51,269 nt of DNA, taken from contig MDLC01000019.1 of assembly GCA_001723645.1 (NCBI GenBank), positions 1 through 51,269 on the forward strand, written 5' to 3'. The DNA comes from Candidatus Endobugula sertula. Lineage in GTDB: Bacteria; Pseudomonadota; Gammaproteobacteria; Pseudomonadales; Cellvibrionaceae. Both the position numbers and the translations under genes were made by a program. A model generated the notes under the pieces. It was not told the DNA's origin, did no database searches, and was given only the letters and a program-made list of their open reading frames with translations. Shown here piece by piece: positions 10,101-17,933 of this stretch (position 1 is its first letter; the number at the start of each line of letters is the position of its first letter).

Positions 10101-11622
10101 CTACATGCTTCCCGATAAAATTTATTTATTAGCAGAATTTCCAGTTAATGCCAGTGGTAAGGTAGATATATCGGAGTTGAGAAAATCTCTCTTGTCACAT
10201 TCTACAATGAATACAAAAGACTTTATCCCTCAAAACGATAAAGAGAAAGTTCTTCAAAAAGTGTGGCAGCAGGTATTATCCATAGGGAAGGTGCCTCTTA
10301 GCAGTGATTTTTACAGTTTAGGCGGAAATTCAATTACAGCATTAAAAGTAGTTTATCTTGCAGAAAAACTCGGTGTTCAGGTATCTCTAGAACATATATT
10401 AGCTACGGATAGTATTAGAACACTTGCTAAGCATGCAGATATAATTGTGAACCGTATAGTAACAAAACAAGAGCCATTTGCATTAATTAATGAAGCAGAC
10501 AAAGAAGCCCTCATGCATCACTATGAGAACGCTTACCCACTGACACAATTACAGTGCGGACTAATTTATAATAGTGATAACCAGCAGCATATATATAATT
10601 CTTATGTCACTAGTTTGCATCTCAGATTACCATTAGAAAAAGGGAAGCTGGAAACAGCGATCAATGAAGTCATTGCTGTACATCCTATGCTGAGGACTTC
10701 TTTTAACTTATCTGATTTTAGCGAACCTCTACAGTTAGTGCATAAAAAAGCAACTTTTGTTCAACTTGAAGTACAAGAACCTTTACCGTCGCTCAAGTCA
10801 AGTGCAGATAAAATATTAAATGATTGGATAAAAACGGCTCGAAAAATAAAGTTTGATTGGTCTGCAATAAGTAAAATTCGTTTTTTTGTACATCGACGCT
10901 CGGAGAGTGAATTTCAGTTAACCTTAGTTGAACCATTTTTAGATGGTTGGAGTGTGGCTAAGTTAATGGCTGGTATTATCAGTAGGTATCATGAATACAT
11001 ACAAGTTGGTTTCCTCTCTGTTTTAGATATACCTTGCTATGATTTTCAGTACTATGTTGGTCTAGAGTTGCGAGCAAAAGAAAGTGGAAGGGATGAGAGA
11101 TTTTGGCATCAACAACTTGATGGTATCAGCAAAACGCATTTGCCTGCTTGGCCTCGCCAATTTCAACCGAGAACACTGGAACGCATTTCCGCAACAATAC
11201 CGACTACTCTAGATGATTGTCTGTCTGATATGGCACGACGTTTGTCAGTGCCTCTAAAATCAGTGCTACTTTATGCTCATTGTAAGGTGTTGTCTCTATT
11301 ATCAGGCTTAAACACCGTGACAACTGGGGTGATGACAAATGGTCGACCTGGGCAATTAGATGCCGATAACTGTGTTGGTTTATTCCTTAATGTTATTCCT
11401 CTAACATTATGTCTTGATTCAAGTTCTAGTGACGAGCTAGTTAACGATATATTTGAAGCAGAAATGGCTTTTTTGCCTTATCGTCGCTTCCCACTTGGTC
11501 AGATATTTAAAATCTTTCAACGTGATTTTTTTGATGTAGTGTTTAACTATGTCGAATTTGAACCCTACCGAGAATTGTTGGATAAGGGTATTGAGTGTCT
11601 TTCAATTAAAGCAACAGATTAA
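7126..11622 (+). CDS. NRPS: TubC docking-C-A(Ser)-PCP-C, ends at in-frame TAA
   Basis: 1498 residues. Residues 1-58 look like a TubC-type N-terminal docking domain (SKIALLDIRVWVENDQLCYE), fitting hand-over from the loading protein. A condensation domain follows (HHIISDG, His191/His192). Then comes an adenylation domain (YTSGSTGLPKG near 666, YRTGD, NASGKVD near 1010) and a carrier domain (GGNSI, Ser1069). Reading the ten pocket positions by alignment to GrsA gives D-V-W-H-V-S-F-I-D-K, very close to known serine codes. A second condensation domain starts near 1135. Its HHxxxDG motif is VEPFLDG (Val1268/Glu1269), so both histidines are missing. The frame ends at TAA 11620-11622 inside this domain but continues beyond it, so the true protein should extend to 14887. 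Confidence 0.85.
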   Translation: MTYLRYLSKIALLDIRVWVENDQLCYEGPEETLTDVVLEQLIRFKGDIIHDRFNEFDNLRNINIVKATPNQKQLWIYQQQHPESSVYNIPILGELSGDIKLSLLTKSITSVLRNISILNSKFIYLDGEVVVLSGLNSEINYSKIIIKDSIYSQRHLIKEARKPFDLTIGKPYRIKVWRLQSDKYFLQLTVHHIISDGWSCKTLIKKICQQYISYISGNDKSIDYNYKSSFENYAFDLNKKLYDNSLFPHFQYWKNVLDKYPQIIEFPAKRSRETQSFVGHTLEVTLDLSLCFGIDQLSQNLGVSKFSVWTTIISILLHKLTGQNKLLLGFVDSNRSTQYQQSFGYFSNTLLLPFDYSKPQTGICAIKQAMQRLNDALKYAEVPFHSILETLNIKRKQGVPPLIQVIVGQELSLSSSFCNKELNVSLQLVREYKAKFDLSFYISHSDTTTNLIVEYNTALINRNEANAFIESFNSIANDLITSPNKVIKNISPLTQEWRQRLLVEWNHTHNEKYLDVDLLQLISKHVHATPNNIALYSDYDGLYYTYKDIVDRTTTIVHRIRELSETEIERIAILLPRSIDLIATILSAIKLGATFVPIDIDYPQQRIDYILDHSKAEMLVTIKDGCHILDHEILTLYTSEIINTTVENCNDFFDNSRFATQVSILYTSGSTGLPKGVICTYAGLVNRLLWMKDYLHIDDSDVILYKTSIGFDVAMWEIFLPLITGSKIVLAKQGGQRDVDYLAYLTNSQGVTVMHFVPTLFGMLLKYKKLLPKFSNVKHVVCSGEPLTLYFAQKFNELFVKKNGAKLHNFYGPTEASIDVTAYTYMGEPNNNIGYQVPIGKPIANVKLYILDDQLNPVMPGSLGQIYISGICLAEGYLYDDALTSKQFITNPYGDGIYSKLYRTGDFGVYTTDQNILFLGRQDRQVKIRGNRIELDEVEATIAQYDGVSRSLVEINENNLQERQLVAYIEMSSSDLSSDDDIRQWLIKSLPNYMLPDKIYLLAEFPVNASGKVDISELRKSLLSHSTMNTKDFIPQNDKEKVLQKVWQQVLSIGKVPLSSDFYSLGGNSITALKVVYLAEKLGVQVSLEHILATDSIRTLAKHADIIVNRIVTKQEPFALINEADKEALMHHYENAYPLTQLQCGLIYNSDNQQHIYNSYVTSLHLRLPLEKGKLETAINEVIAVHPMLRTSFNLSDFSEPLQLVHKKATFVQLEVQEPLPSLKSSADKILNDWIKTARKIKFDWSAISKIRFFVHRRSESEFQLTLVEPFLDGWSVAKLMAGIISRYHEYIQVGFLSVLDIPCYDFQYYVGLELRAKESGRDERFWHQQLDGISKTHLPAWPRQFQPRTLERISATIPTTLDDCLSDMARRLSVPLKSVLLYAHCKVLSLLSGLNTVTTGVMTNGRPGQLDADNCVGLFLNVIPLTLCLDSSSSDELVNDIFEAEMAFLPYRRFPLGQIFKIFQRDFFDVVFNYVEFEPYRELLDKGIECLSIKATD

Positions 11623-12108
11623 ACCTATCATCCTATAACGATTCAGTTTTCGCGGCATTGGAGATCAGGGGCTTTAAAACTTAGTATTGATTTTGATAGC
11701 AAGTATTTTCCGAAACAGCAAATCGATTATATCTTGCGCCTATTTGATTCTGTTTTAGTTGCAACGGTAGCCTCTCAACAAACTCTAGATGCAGTATCTT
11801 CAGTTGATCACTATCCCAATACAGTGTTATATCTCGAAGGAGCACACCAGTCATTCCCATCATTCTCTGTTGATGAACTATTTAAAACTTCAGTGCGTTT
11901 TTATAGTGAAAAAGTAGCAGTTAGTGATGATAATAAACAGTACAGCTATGCTGAGCTTGATGCAAAAGTTCAATCTTTATCTATTGGCTTGGCTACTCAT
12001 GGGGTAGAGGAGAATAGCATCGTTGCTGTTTTTTGGGCATCGAAATGTGGACTTCTTGGCATTAATGCTATCGATATTTCGCTTAAATGCAATCTATTTT
12101 CCCATTGA
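11623..12108 (+). pseudogene. NRPS middle fragment between nonsense codon and frameshift
   Basis: The same reading frame as the preceding synthetase gene continues directly after TAA 11620-11622 (TYHPITIQFS). It completes the second condensation domain and begins the third adenylation domain (VDELFKTSVRFYSEKVAV, then YSYAELDAKVQ). At 12029-12037 (six T followed by GGG) the correct reading moves to the frame starting at 12023. Removing one T gives VAVFGHRNVDFLALM, a normal A2-type motif, whereas the uncorrected frame turns to non-homologous sequence and stops at 12108. The fragment is therefore one piece of a broken or slippage-corrected synthetase. The first start codon in the fragment is at 11734. 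Confidence 0.7.
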
Positions 12109-14887
12109 GCCTAACTACCCACCAGGTAGAATAGAAAGTCTGCTAAACCATGCCAAACCGCGTATAATTGTCTCTGACCTTGATAATTATCAAGAGCATC
12201 TCAGAGAATGTTGTCCTATATATACTCTTGAAGACATACTTCAATCAGCAAGTGATAGGTCATTATCTCCAGCAAAGTTCCACCCAGACAATATTTGCTA
12301 TTTGCTCTATACCTCTGGTTCAACAGGAAATCCAAAAGGCGCTAAAGTTAAATATCAGGGAATGGTTAATCACTTATTTGCAAAAATAGCTGATATGAAA
12401 ATGGATTCTACCTGCATTTTAGCGCAAACTGCTTCGCAATGCTTTGATATATCTATCTGGCAGTTTTTATCACCTCTACTTGTTGGAGGGCGGGTTGAAG
12501 TTTTTGATGATAAGATAGTTAGAGAACCCAGGCAGCTGCTTCGCTCAATTCGTGATAAAAATATTACGATTTATGAAACAGTTCCTACATTGCTAGAGGC
12601 AATGCTTGATTACCTAAATTACGAAGGTGGCCAATTCAATTATTTTAAAAGCCTGGAATATTTAATGGTAACAGGAGAAGCTTTTCCTACTTCTCTCTGT
12701 AATCGTTGGTTTGAATATTGTAAAACAGCACCTATTCCTGTAATCAACGCTTTTGGTCCTACAGAGTGCTCTGATGATGTGGCACATTTTATTGCAAAAA
12801 AACCTATTGATAGCGATATTGTTACAGTACCGATTGGTAAGCCGATTATTAATACCAAACTCTATGTTGTTGATGAAAGTGGGTATCCGGTAGTATTAGG
12901 GGCACCGGGAGAACTTTGGATATCAGGTATTGGTGTTGGTGATGGGTATTTGCGTAATCCTGAACAGACAGCTCTCTCATTTATTCGTAATCCATTTTTG
13001 GATAATAATGATCACCAATTGGTATACCGAACTGGTGATAGGGTTCGCCGACTTCCCTGTGGAAACCTGGAGTTTCTTGGGCGTATTAACAATGTAGTGA
13101 AAATCAGGGGGAATCTAGTAGATTTATACGAGATTTCTTCGTTGCTGGAACAACAAGCAATTGTTCGTCGGGCAGTAGTCTTGCAGGACACCGTAAATAG
13201 CTTATCAAGGCTGTATGCTTATTTACTGTTAGATAAAACTGATGATTCTTCACATGATGAGGTAATTAATGATCTCATGACACAATTAAAACATAGATTA
13301 CCGACCTATATGATACCTGATGATTTTATTATTATTGATAATATTCCTATCAATGTTAATGGGAAAATAAATACTGCCGCCTTACCACGACCCAATCATC
13401 AAAAGCGTTTACATGAGGTTGAGCTTGTCAAAGCCAGAGATGAGATTGATCATAAGTTATTGTCTATATGGCAAAATGTATTTAATAGTTCTGATATTGG
13501 ATTGAAGCATAACTTTTTCGATCTTGGTGGGCAATCAATTCAAGCTATTCAAATAGTTGCTCGCATTAATGTCATGTTTGATACACTTATTAATGTTTCT
13601 CATCTCATTCAGAACCCGACCATTGAAAGCTTACGTGCTAGCATTGAAAACTTAGCTCATACTACCAGTGTTAAATTTGTACCTCCAGTACCTAGGATAA
13701 AAGATAATGCTATCAAGCTTACGACCACGATAAATGATAGTACAGTCAATTCAGTGCTTGGTCAGATACACTCGTCGGCTATAGGCTATTTGCCCAGACG
13801 TTTAACCACAACGACGGGATTATCACGAACAGAAATTAAAGATGCCTTAAAGCACAGCTTATCTATACGAAACCTTTATGCAACTCACTTAGGTAATATC
13901 GCTCATATTTTAATACCTATGTTCGAAGATGAGCTTTATACCGATACCGAGTTGCTGCTTGAGAATCTCGAGCTTGCTGCCAAGTTAAGCTTACGTCTTG
14001 GCAGTAGGGTGATGTCTCTTACTGGAATAATCCCTTCAGCAACCGAATATGGTGTGCTTGTTGACAAGCGACTGAAGCTAAACAATCATGAAACTCAAGT
14101 TTCTACAGGGCACTCCGTAACGACTTATGCAGTAGTCATCAATATTGATAAGGTATTGAAGTGCACAAATCGAACAATAACTAGAGAGCATGTAGCTTTT
14201 CTTGGATTAGGGTCCGTAGGTAGCGCTGTTTTACGCTTAATGCTGAGTGTAATGGAACAACCCAAGGAAATCACATTATGTGATCTTTTTTCAAAAGAGC
14301 AGGAACTACTCACACTGCGGCAAGAATTAAAAAATAAATTTTTATTTAGAGGTAAGATTAATATTATTTCTTATCATACCCCATTATCCGATGTGATTTA
14401 TCAAGCCAGTTTTATTATTGGTGCCACTAATGTCCCTGATATACTTGATGTTTACCAGCTTACTCCAGGCACGATTATTATAGATGACTCAGCTCCCCAT
14501 TGCATTGATACGCAAAAATTAAGTAAGCGCGTTAACGATTTCGGTGATGTACTTATGGTTGAGGGAGGAATTATATCACTATCTAAACCGATTACTGATT
14601 ATGCTTATATTCCTGACAGTGGAGATATAAAACCTATATTTGAAAACCTTGCCAGTTTTCGTTACTCCGAATACGACTTAATGGGTTGTATTTTATCTGG
14701 TCTTTTAAACACGCTTAAAGCTAGCGTTGCCCCTGATATTGGTCCGCTAGAAACCCATGTTCTTATCCAGCAATATAGACGATTAAAATCATTAGAAATA
14801 TTTCCCGCTGAACTATCGCTTATGGGGGCGAAATTGACACAGACAACAATAAATCGCTTTAATAATATGGCTGAAATAGTCAGTTAA
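12023..14887 (+). CDS. NRPS C-terminal part: A-PCP-AAR-like terminal reductase
   Basis: 954 residues in the frame entered after the frameshift at about 12034; the TTG at 12023 is only its first possible start. The adenylation domain has YTSGSTGNPKG (Tyr96), FGPTECSDD and VNGKI. Its pocket reads D-I-W-E-M-T-A-D-D-K. The acidic residues suggest a basic substrate, and I associate DIWELT-type codes loosely with 2,4-diaminobutyrate. The carrier serine is Ser505 (GGQSI). From about 570 to the end the protein matches cyanobacterial acyl-ACP reductase features: STGHSVTTYA for the TTGNTHTAY motif, a Rossmann FLGLGSVGSAV (Gly728, 730, 733), EGGIISL for NGGVVE, and MGCILSGLL with Cys889 where AAR has its catalytic Cys. 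Reductive release to an aldehyde or alcohol is inferred. Confidence 0.85.
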   Translation: MLFFGHRNVDFLALMLSIFRLNAIYFPIEPNYPPGRIESLLNHAKPRIIVSDLDNYQEHLRECCPIYTLEDILQSASDRSLSPAKFHPDNICYLLYTSGSTGNPKGAKVKYQGMVNHLFAKIADMKMDSTCILAQTASQCFDISIWQFLSPLLVGGRVEVFDDKIVREPRQLLRSIRDKNITIYETVPTLLEAMLDYLNYEGGQFNYFKSLEYLMVTGEAFPTSLCNRWFEYCKTAPIPVINAFGPTECSDDVAHFIAKKPIDSDIVTVPIGKPIINTKLYVVDESGYPVVLGAPGELWISGIGVGDGYLRNPEQTALSFIRNPFLDNNDHQLVYRTGDRVRRLPCGNLEFLGRINNVVKIRGNLVDLYEISSLLEQQAIVRRAVVLQDTVNSLSRLYAYLLLDKTDDSSHDEVINDLMTQLKHRLPTYMIPDDFIIIDNIPINVNGKINTAALPRPNHQKRLHEVELVKARDEIDHKLLSIWQNVFNSSDIGLKHNFFDLGGQSIQAIQIVARINVMFDTLINVSHLIQNPTIESLRASIENLAHTTSVKFVPPVPRIKDNAIKLTTTINDSTVNSVLGQIHSSAIGYLPRRLTTTTGLSRTEIKDALKHSLSIRNLYATHLGNIAHILIPMFEDELYTDTELLLENLELAAKLSLRLGSRVMSLTGIIPSATEYGVLVDKRLKLNNHETQVSTGHSVTTYAVVINIDKVLKCTNRTITREHVAFLGLGSVGSAVLRLMLSVMEQPKEITLCDLFSKEQELLTLRQELKNKFLFRGKINIISYHTPLSDVIYQASFIIGATNVPDILDVYQLTPGTIIIDDSAPHCIDTQKLSKRVNDFGDVLMVEGGIISLSKPITDYAYIPDSGDIKPIFENLASFRYSEYDLMGCILSGLLNTLKASVAPDIGPLETHVLIQQYRRLKSLEIFPAELSLMGAKLTQTTINRFNNMAEIVS

Positions 14888-14897
14888 GAGGTATAAA

Positions 14898-15668
14898 TTG
14901 GAAGATATTAGTAAGTTTCAACTTGACCTTCTTTTACAAGAAAGGGATTCCCATATTAGCAATAAAAATATCGGTGCGGTAGAGTGGGAAAGTGATGATG
15001 TTGAGTACAGCAATAAATATTTTTCTGATTGTATATTTTCAGGAACGGCGATCAAAGGCTTAAAATTTATTGACTGCTATTTCAGAAACTGTCATTTCAA
15101 GAAATGTGTTTTAAGAGGTATTCAATGTTTCAGCACAGAATTTGATAGTTGTACCTTTGGAGAAGATCAACAAACAGGTAGCGAATTTTATTTTTCCTCA
15201 TTAATATCTTGTGATATACATTGTTGCAAATTTCGCTACGTCAAGTTTAATTTCTGTGATCTATACAACATAGAAGATCACAATTCGGATTATTCATATA
15301 CTCTATGGAAGTCTTGTCATTTTGGTAAAAAAATTTCTGAGAAAAAAACCTTATATAGAGCGCGGTTTAGTGGATCAAAGCTAGTTGGTGCCTACATGCC
15401 ATCAATGATTTTTGATAATTGTGAATTTTTCAACGTTGATTTCTCTCAATCAAATCTTGATTACATTTCTGCCGAAGATGCTAAGATGCTGGATTGTAAG
15501 CTCACCAATGTCTCGACAACTGCGGCGAAATTTTCTAGAGCAGATATTTCAGGTTCAAATATAAGTGGCTTTGATATAAGGCAGTTGGATAACTATGACA
15601 GTATGCTTATTTCTGAGGAACAGCTGGATAGTTTAATAACTGCGTTAGATATTATTATAGGTCATTGA
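14898..15668 (+). CDS. Second pentapeptide-repeat protein
   Basis: 256 residues of pentapeptide repeats, rich in the pattern C-x-F/L-x-x (for example CYFRNCHFKKCVLRGI), ending with an ISEEQLDSLITALDIII tail of the kind found after the beta-helix in Qnr-like proteins. Translation starts at TTG 14898, supported by an AAGAGG Shine-Dalgarno element at 14885-14890 that overlaps the NRPS stop codon. The gene lies 10 bp after the synthetase, so it is surely in the same operon. With the pentapeptide protein at the other end of the cluster it is a good candidate for producer self-protection, by analogy with gyrase-protecting proteins in albicidin-, cystobactamid- and microcin B17-type clusters. That analogy is from context; the target is not proven. 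Confidence 0.8.
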   Translation: MEDISKFQLDLLLQERDSHISNKNIGAVEWESDDVEYSNKYFSDCIFSGTAIKGLKFIDCYFRNCHFKKCVLRGIQCFSTEFDSCTFGEDQQTGSEFYFSSLISCDIHCCKFRYVKFNFCDLYNIEDHNSDYSYTLWKSCHFGKKISEKKTLYRARFSGSKLVGAYMPSMIFDNCEFFNVDFSQSNLDYISAEDAKMLDCKLTNVSTTAAKFSRADISGSNISGFDIRQLDNYDSMLISEEQLDSLITALDIIIGH

Positions 15669-15871
15669 TTTTAATAAAGGCGGTTTTCGTTTGATATATA
15701 ACTAAAGAGCTATAAAGTGATATAATGCGAAGCTACGGCACTCTGCTTTAGTAGAGTTTAAACCCAAACATACTGTTTGTAACTGGTTTATTGCGAGTTG
15801 AACAGGGTTTTATTATTGCTGTCAACGAAATAAGGCTTTGATACCAATATCAACATGTTCACTAATAGCCC

Positions 15872-16492
15872 CTAAACCGATACACCAATTCTCTGATAAA
15901 AGTAATAAGTAGAAAGCGTTACAATAACCACTAACATCACACTTTTATTTTCAGGTTTATAAAATGTGGCATTTTTAAGCATCAATAGTGAATAAATAAC
16001 TAATACGATACTAAGTATAGGATTTAATACTGTTGTGCTAACAACGTTTGCTAGGCTATAGTAAGCAGCGGTTAGAAAAACAGACCAAAATACAGGCAAC
16101 CCCCAATAACTTAGTTTATCTGTATTTTTTATATTACCCACATCATTAAAGACCGCTAAACGAATAATCCCCGAGGATAGGAACAGTAGTATCACTAGTA
16201 AATGGTGCGGTTGAGAGTACCCTACTTGATACCATATAAAACTGGGAGCGGCAAGGTATATTGCGCAGTCTACAAAGCTGTCCAGGTAGCGGCCAAAATT
16301 TCTTTCTGTGCCAAATTTCCTTGCCAATACACCATCGAATGCATCGGCGAGTACGGATAAAAATAACCAGCCCAATGCTAAGTTAAAGGCGTGGTGAATA
16401 GCACAATAGATGGCGATATTGGCCAGTACGAACCCACTGAGTGTTATGCCATCCACCCAATTTAAGCGGATGATAAAAAAATCACTTTTCAC
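15872..16492 (-). CDS. CDP-alcohol phosphatidyltransferase
   Basis: About 206 residues with several membrane segments and a full CDP-alcohol phosphatidyltransferase signature, DAFDGVLAR followed by G, D and D at the family spacing (RNFGRYLDSFVD). The enzyme displaces CMP from a CDP-lipid with an alcohol acceptor such as serine, inositol or glycerol phosphate. The start is taken as GTG 16492, which overlaps the TGA of the CarS-like gene (GTGA), because the frame upstream of it is only the shadow of that gene. It is the last gene of the - strand operon. With a CarS-like synthase and a serine-lipid decarboxylase directly upstream, a CDP-lipid:serine transferase (PssA or archaetidylserine synthase type) is the most likely role. 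Confidence 0.8.
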   Translation of the reverse strand: MKSDFFIIRLNWVDGITLSGFVLANIAIYCAIHHAFNLALGWLFLSVLADAFDGVLARKFGTERNFGRYLDSFVDCAIYLAAPSFIWYQVGYSQPHHLLVILLFLSSGIIRLAVFNDVGNIKNTDKLSYWGLPVFWSVFLTAAYYSLANVVSTTVLNPILSIVLVIYSLLMLKNATFYKPENKSVMLVVIVTLSTYYFYQRIGVSV

Positions 16493-17076
16493 AAAGGCTG
16501 TTCCCTTAGGTTCAATAAAAATAACAATAGGTTGGTCACAATATGTATGACAGACAAAAAGATAATACCCAGCAATATAAACGTGAAGGATATAGACACA
16601 AAGGGGTAAATAGCGAGTAAGCAACCCACTATAGAATCACTTTGATCAATCAGTATATTGGTTACGCTACCTCGATTGCCTGGTGTGATGTTTTGTTGTC
16701 TTTTTATAAAGCTATTGGGCAATTCAGATAAAGTATAGGCAAGCCCATAGATCATTCCATAGAACCAGGGTGGGTAGCGATCAAATTCGAGCAAATGATA
16801 TGTTTGCCAGAAGGTAGAATGGTGAACTAAAAGCATTAATAAATAGCAAAATAGAGTGCTTAATAACACCATAGCAATCACACCACGATAGGTTTTATGA
16901 TCACCAAAGATACGTTTGCCGCGCCAGCAATAGCCGCCATCCAGTGGTTTTTTTAACCAAGGGGCAATATTCCATTTGACAACTGCCATATGAAGCACGC
17001 CAGCTCCTAACGCAGGAAAAGCCAGCATTAATAATTGTATTAGCCACTGGTTTAACGTGGGTTCTGTTAACGCCAT
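16489..17076 (-). CDS. CarS-like CDP-archaeol/CDP-lipid synthase
   Basis: 195 residues, integral membrane, with the family motif LDGGYCWRGKRIFGDHKTYRG near residue 43 and the later ELPNSFIKR and IDQSDSIVG motifs. Proteins of this type (DUF46) transfer CMP from CTP to a lipid phosphate. The archaeal members make CDP-archaeol, and distant relatives include CdsA. The gene overlaps the decarboxylase upstream by 10 bp and the phosphatidyltransferase downstream by 4 bp, so the three steps (activate, add headgroup, decarboxylate) are encoded in one block. A gammaproteobacterium would normally use CdsA for its main phospholipids, so this copy likely serves a dedicated lipid. The substrate is inferred, not shown. 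Confidence 0.75.
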   Translation of the reverse strand: MALTEPTLNQWLIQLLMLAFPALGAGVLHMAVVKWNIAPWLKKPLDGGYCWRGKRIFGDHKTYRGVIAMVLLSTLFCYLLMLLVHHSTFWQTYHLLEFDRYPPWFYGMIYGLAYTLSELPNSFIKRQQNITPGNRGSVTNILIDQSDSIVGCLLAIYPFVSISFTFILLGIIFLSVIHIVTNLLLFLLNLREQPL

Positions 17077-17933
17077 AGCGATTCTCCCATTCTAATACGT
17101 GGCGTTTGGTTATCTGATGACTGGGTATTTGAATACGCAGGGAAGGGGACGCGAACCATCGACTGATTGCCTACCGCAAGTACTATAGTGGAGCCTAGTG
17201 CAAAATATCCTAATTCATCTCCCTGTTGTATAGATTCAGGGAGAGGATTGGTTACCACCTTTTCTTTAGTAAATGGTTGGTTGGTTTTGATATTTATTCC
17301 ACTTAAACATATGTGACCCACCGCCGTTGCTCCTACAGCCACAAAATAAAAAGGTCCCCACATACTGTTACCACTGAGTACCATTCTTTCATTACGGCAA
17401 TAAACACGTGCTTCACGAGCCAGCGATGCAGAACTCGTGGCCAATAACGTGCCAGGGATATAGCGAATTTTTTCAAGTTGTAGATTAAAAGGGGCGTGAA
17501 ATCGGTGGTAGTTTCCGGGTGATAGATAAATAACCGAGTAACATCCATCAAGGAACTGAGGTGTTTCACCGATAAGCTCATCTAAGGAAAAATGTTTGCC
17601 TTTGACCTGTAGCATTTGTCCTTGTTGTAAATCGCCATATTGTGTCAGTTGTCCATCGACGGGAGAAACAATGCCTTGTTGTAACGGGCGCCGCCCTGGC
17701 TTTAGAGGACGCGAGAAGAATTCATTAAAACACCTGGCTGTGCTGATATCATAATTATATTCTTCCATGTCAATCTGATAGTGCCTTATAAAGGCATGAA
17801 TAATTTTATGGAGTATAAATCTAGGGATATATGAACTATTTGCGAGGCGACCAAAACCACGACTGATGGTGTTTTGATGAGTGTACCTTTGTAGCCAGGA
17901 AGAAGTCAGTATTTTATCGATTGCGCCAATCAT
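17067..17933 (-). CDS. psd: Phosphatidylserine decarboxylase (canonical)
   Basis: 288 residues with the full decarboxylase pattern: SPVDGQ near residue 89, YHRFHAPF, and the self-cleavage motif LGST (GYFALGSTIVLA) that yields the pyruvoyl cofactor. It decarboxylates phosphatidylserine, or a related serine lipid, to the ethanolamine form at the membrane. The start ATG overlaps the preceding dikinase-like gene (ATGA), and the end overlaps the CarS-like gene. Placement in this operon suggests it works on the product of the phosphatidyltransferase encoded downstream. It could instead be the only cellular psd. The second decarboxylase-like gene at the right edge of the window is of a different subfamily. 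Confidence 0.85.
   Translation of the reverse strand: MIGAIDKILTSSWLQRYTHQNTISRGFGRLANSSYIPRFILHKIIHAFIRHYQIDMEEYNYDISTARCFNEFFSRPLKPGRRPLQQGIVSPVDGQLTQYGDLQQGQMLQVKGKHFSLDELIGETPQFLDGCYSVIYLSPGNYHRFHAPFNLQLEKIRYIPGTLLATSSASLAREARVYCRNERMVLSGNSMWGPFYFVAVGATAVGHICLSGINIKTNQPFTKEKVVTNPLPESIQQGDELGYFALGSTIVLAVGNQSMVRVPFPAYSNTQSSDNQTPRIRMGESLWR

Noticed and set aside
5579-11622. Reassignment of TAA as a sense codon in this organism
   Set aside because: Many intact genes here end in TAA at the expected family length (for example pepN's neighbour rnhA region and manC), so TAA is a normal stop.
15690-15725. TTGATA and TATAAT on the + strand after the second pentapeptide gene
   Set aside because: The spacing of 24 bases is too long for a sigma-70 promoter, and the region lies between convergent genes with nothing to transcribe.
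15739-15757. ACTCT/AGAGT stem followed by TTT as terminator of the NRPS operon
   Set aside because: Only five pairs and three T; too weak to call.
16492-16624. Longer 250-residue start for the CDP-alcohol phosphatidyltransferase
   Set aside because: The additional part lies wholly within the CarS-like gene in another frame and has no family match; the overlapping GTG is a better start.
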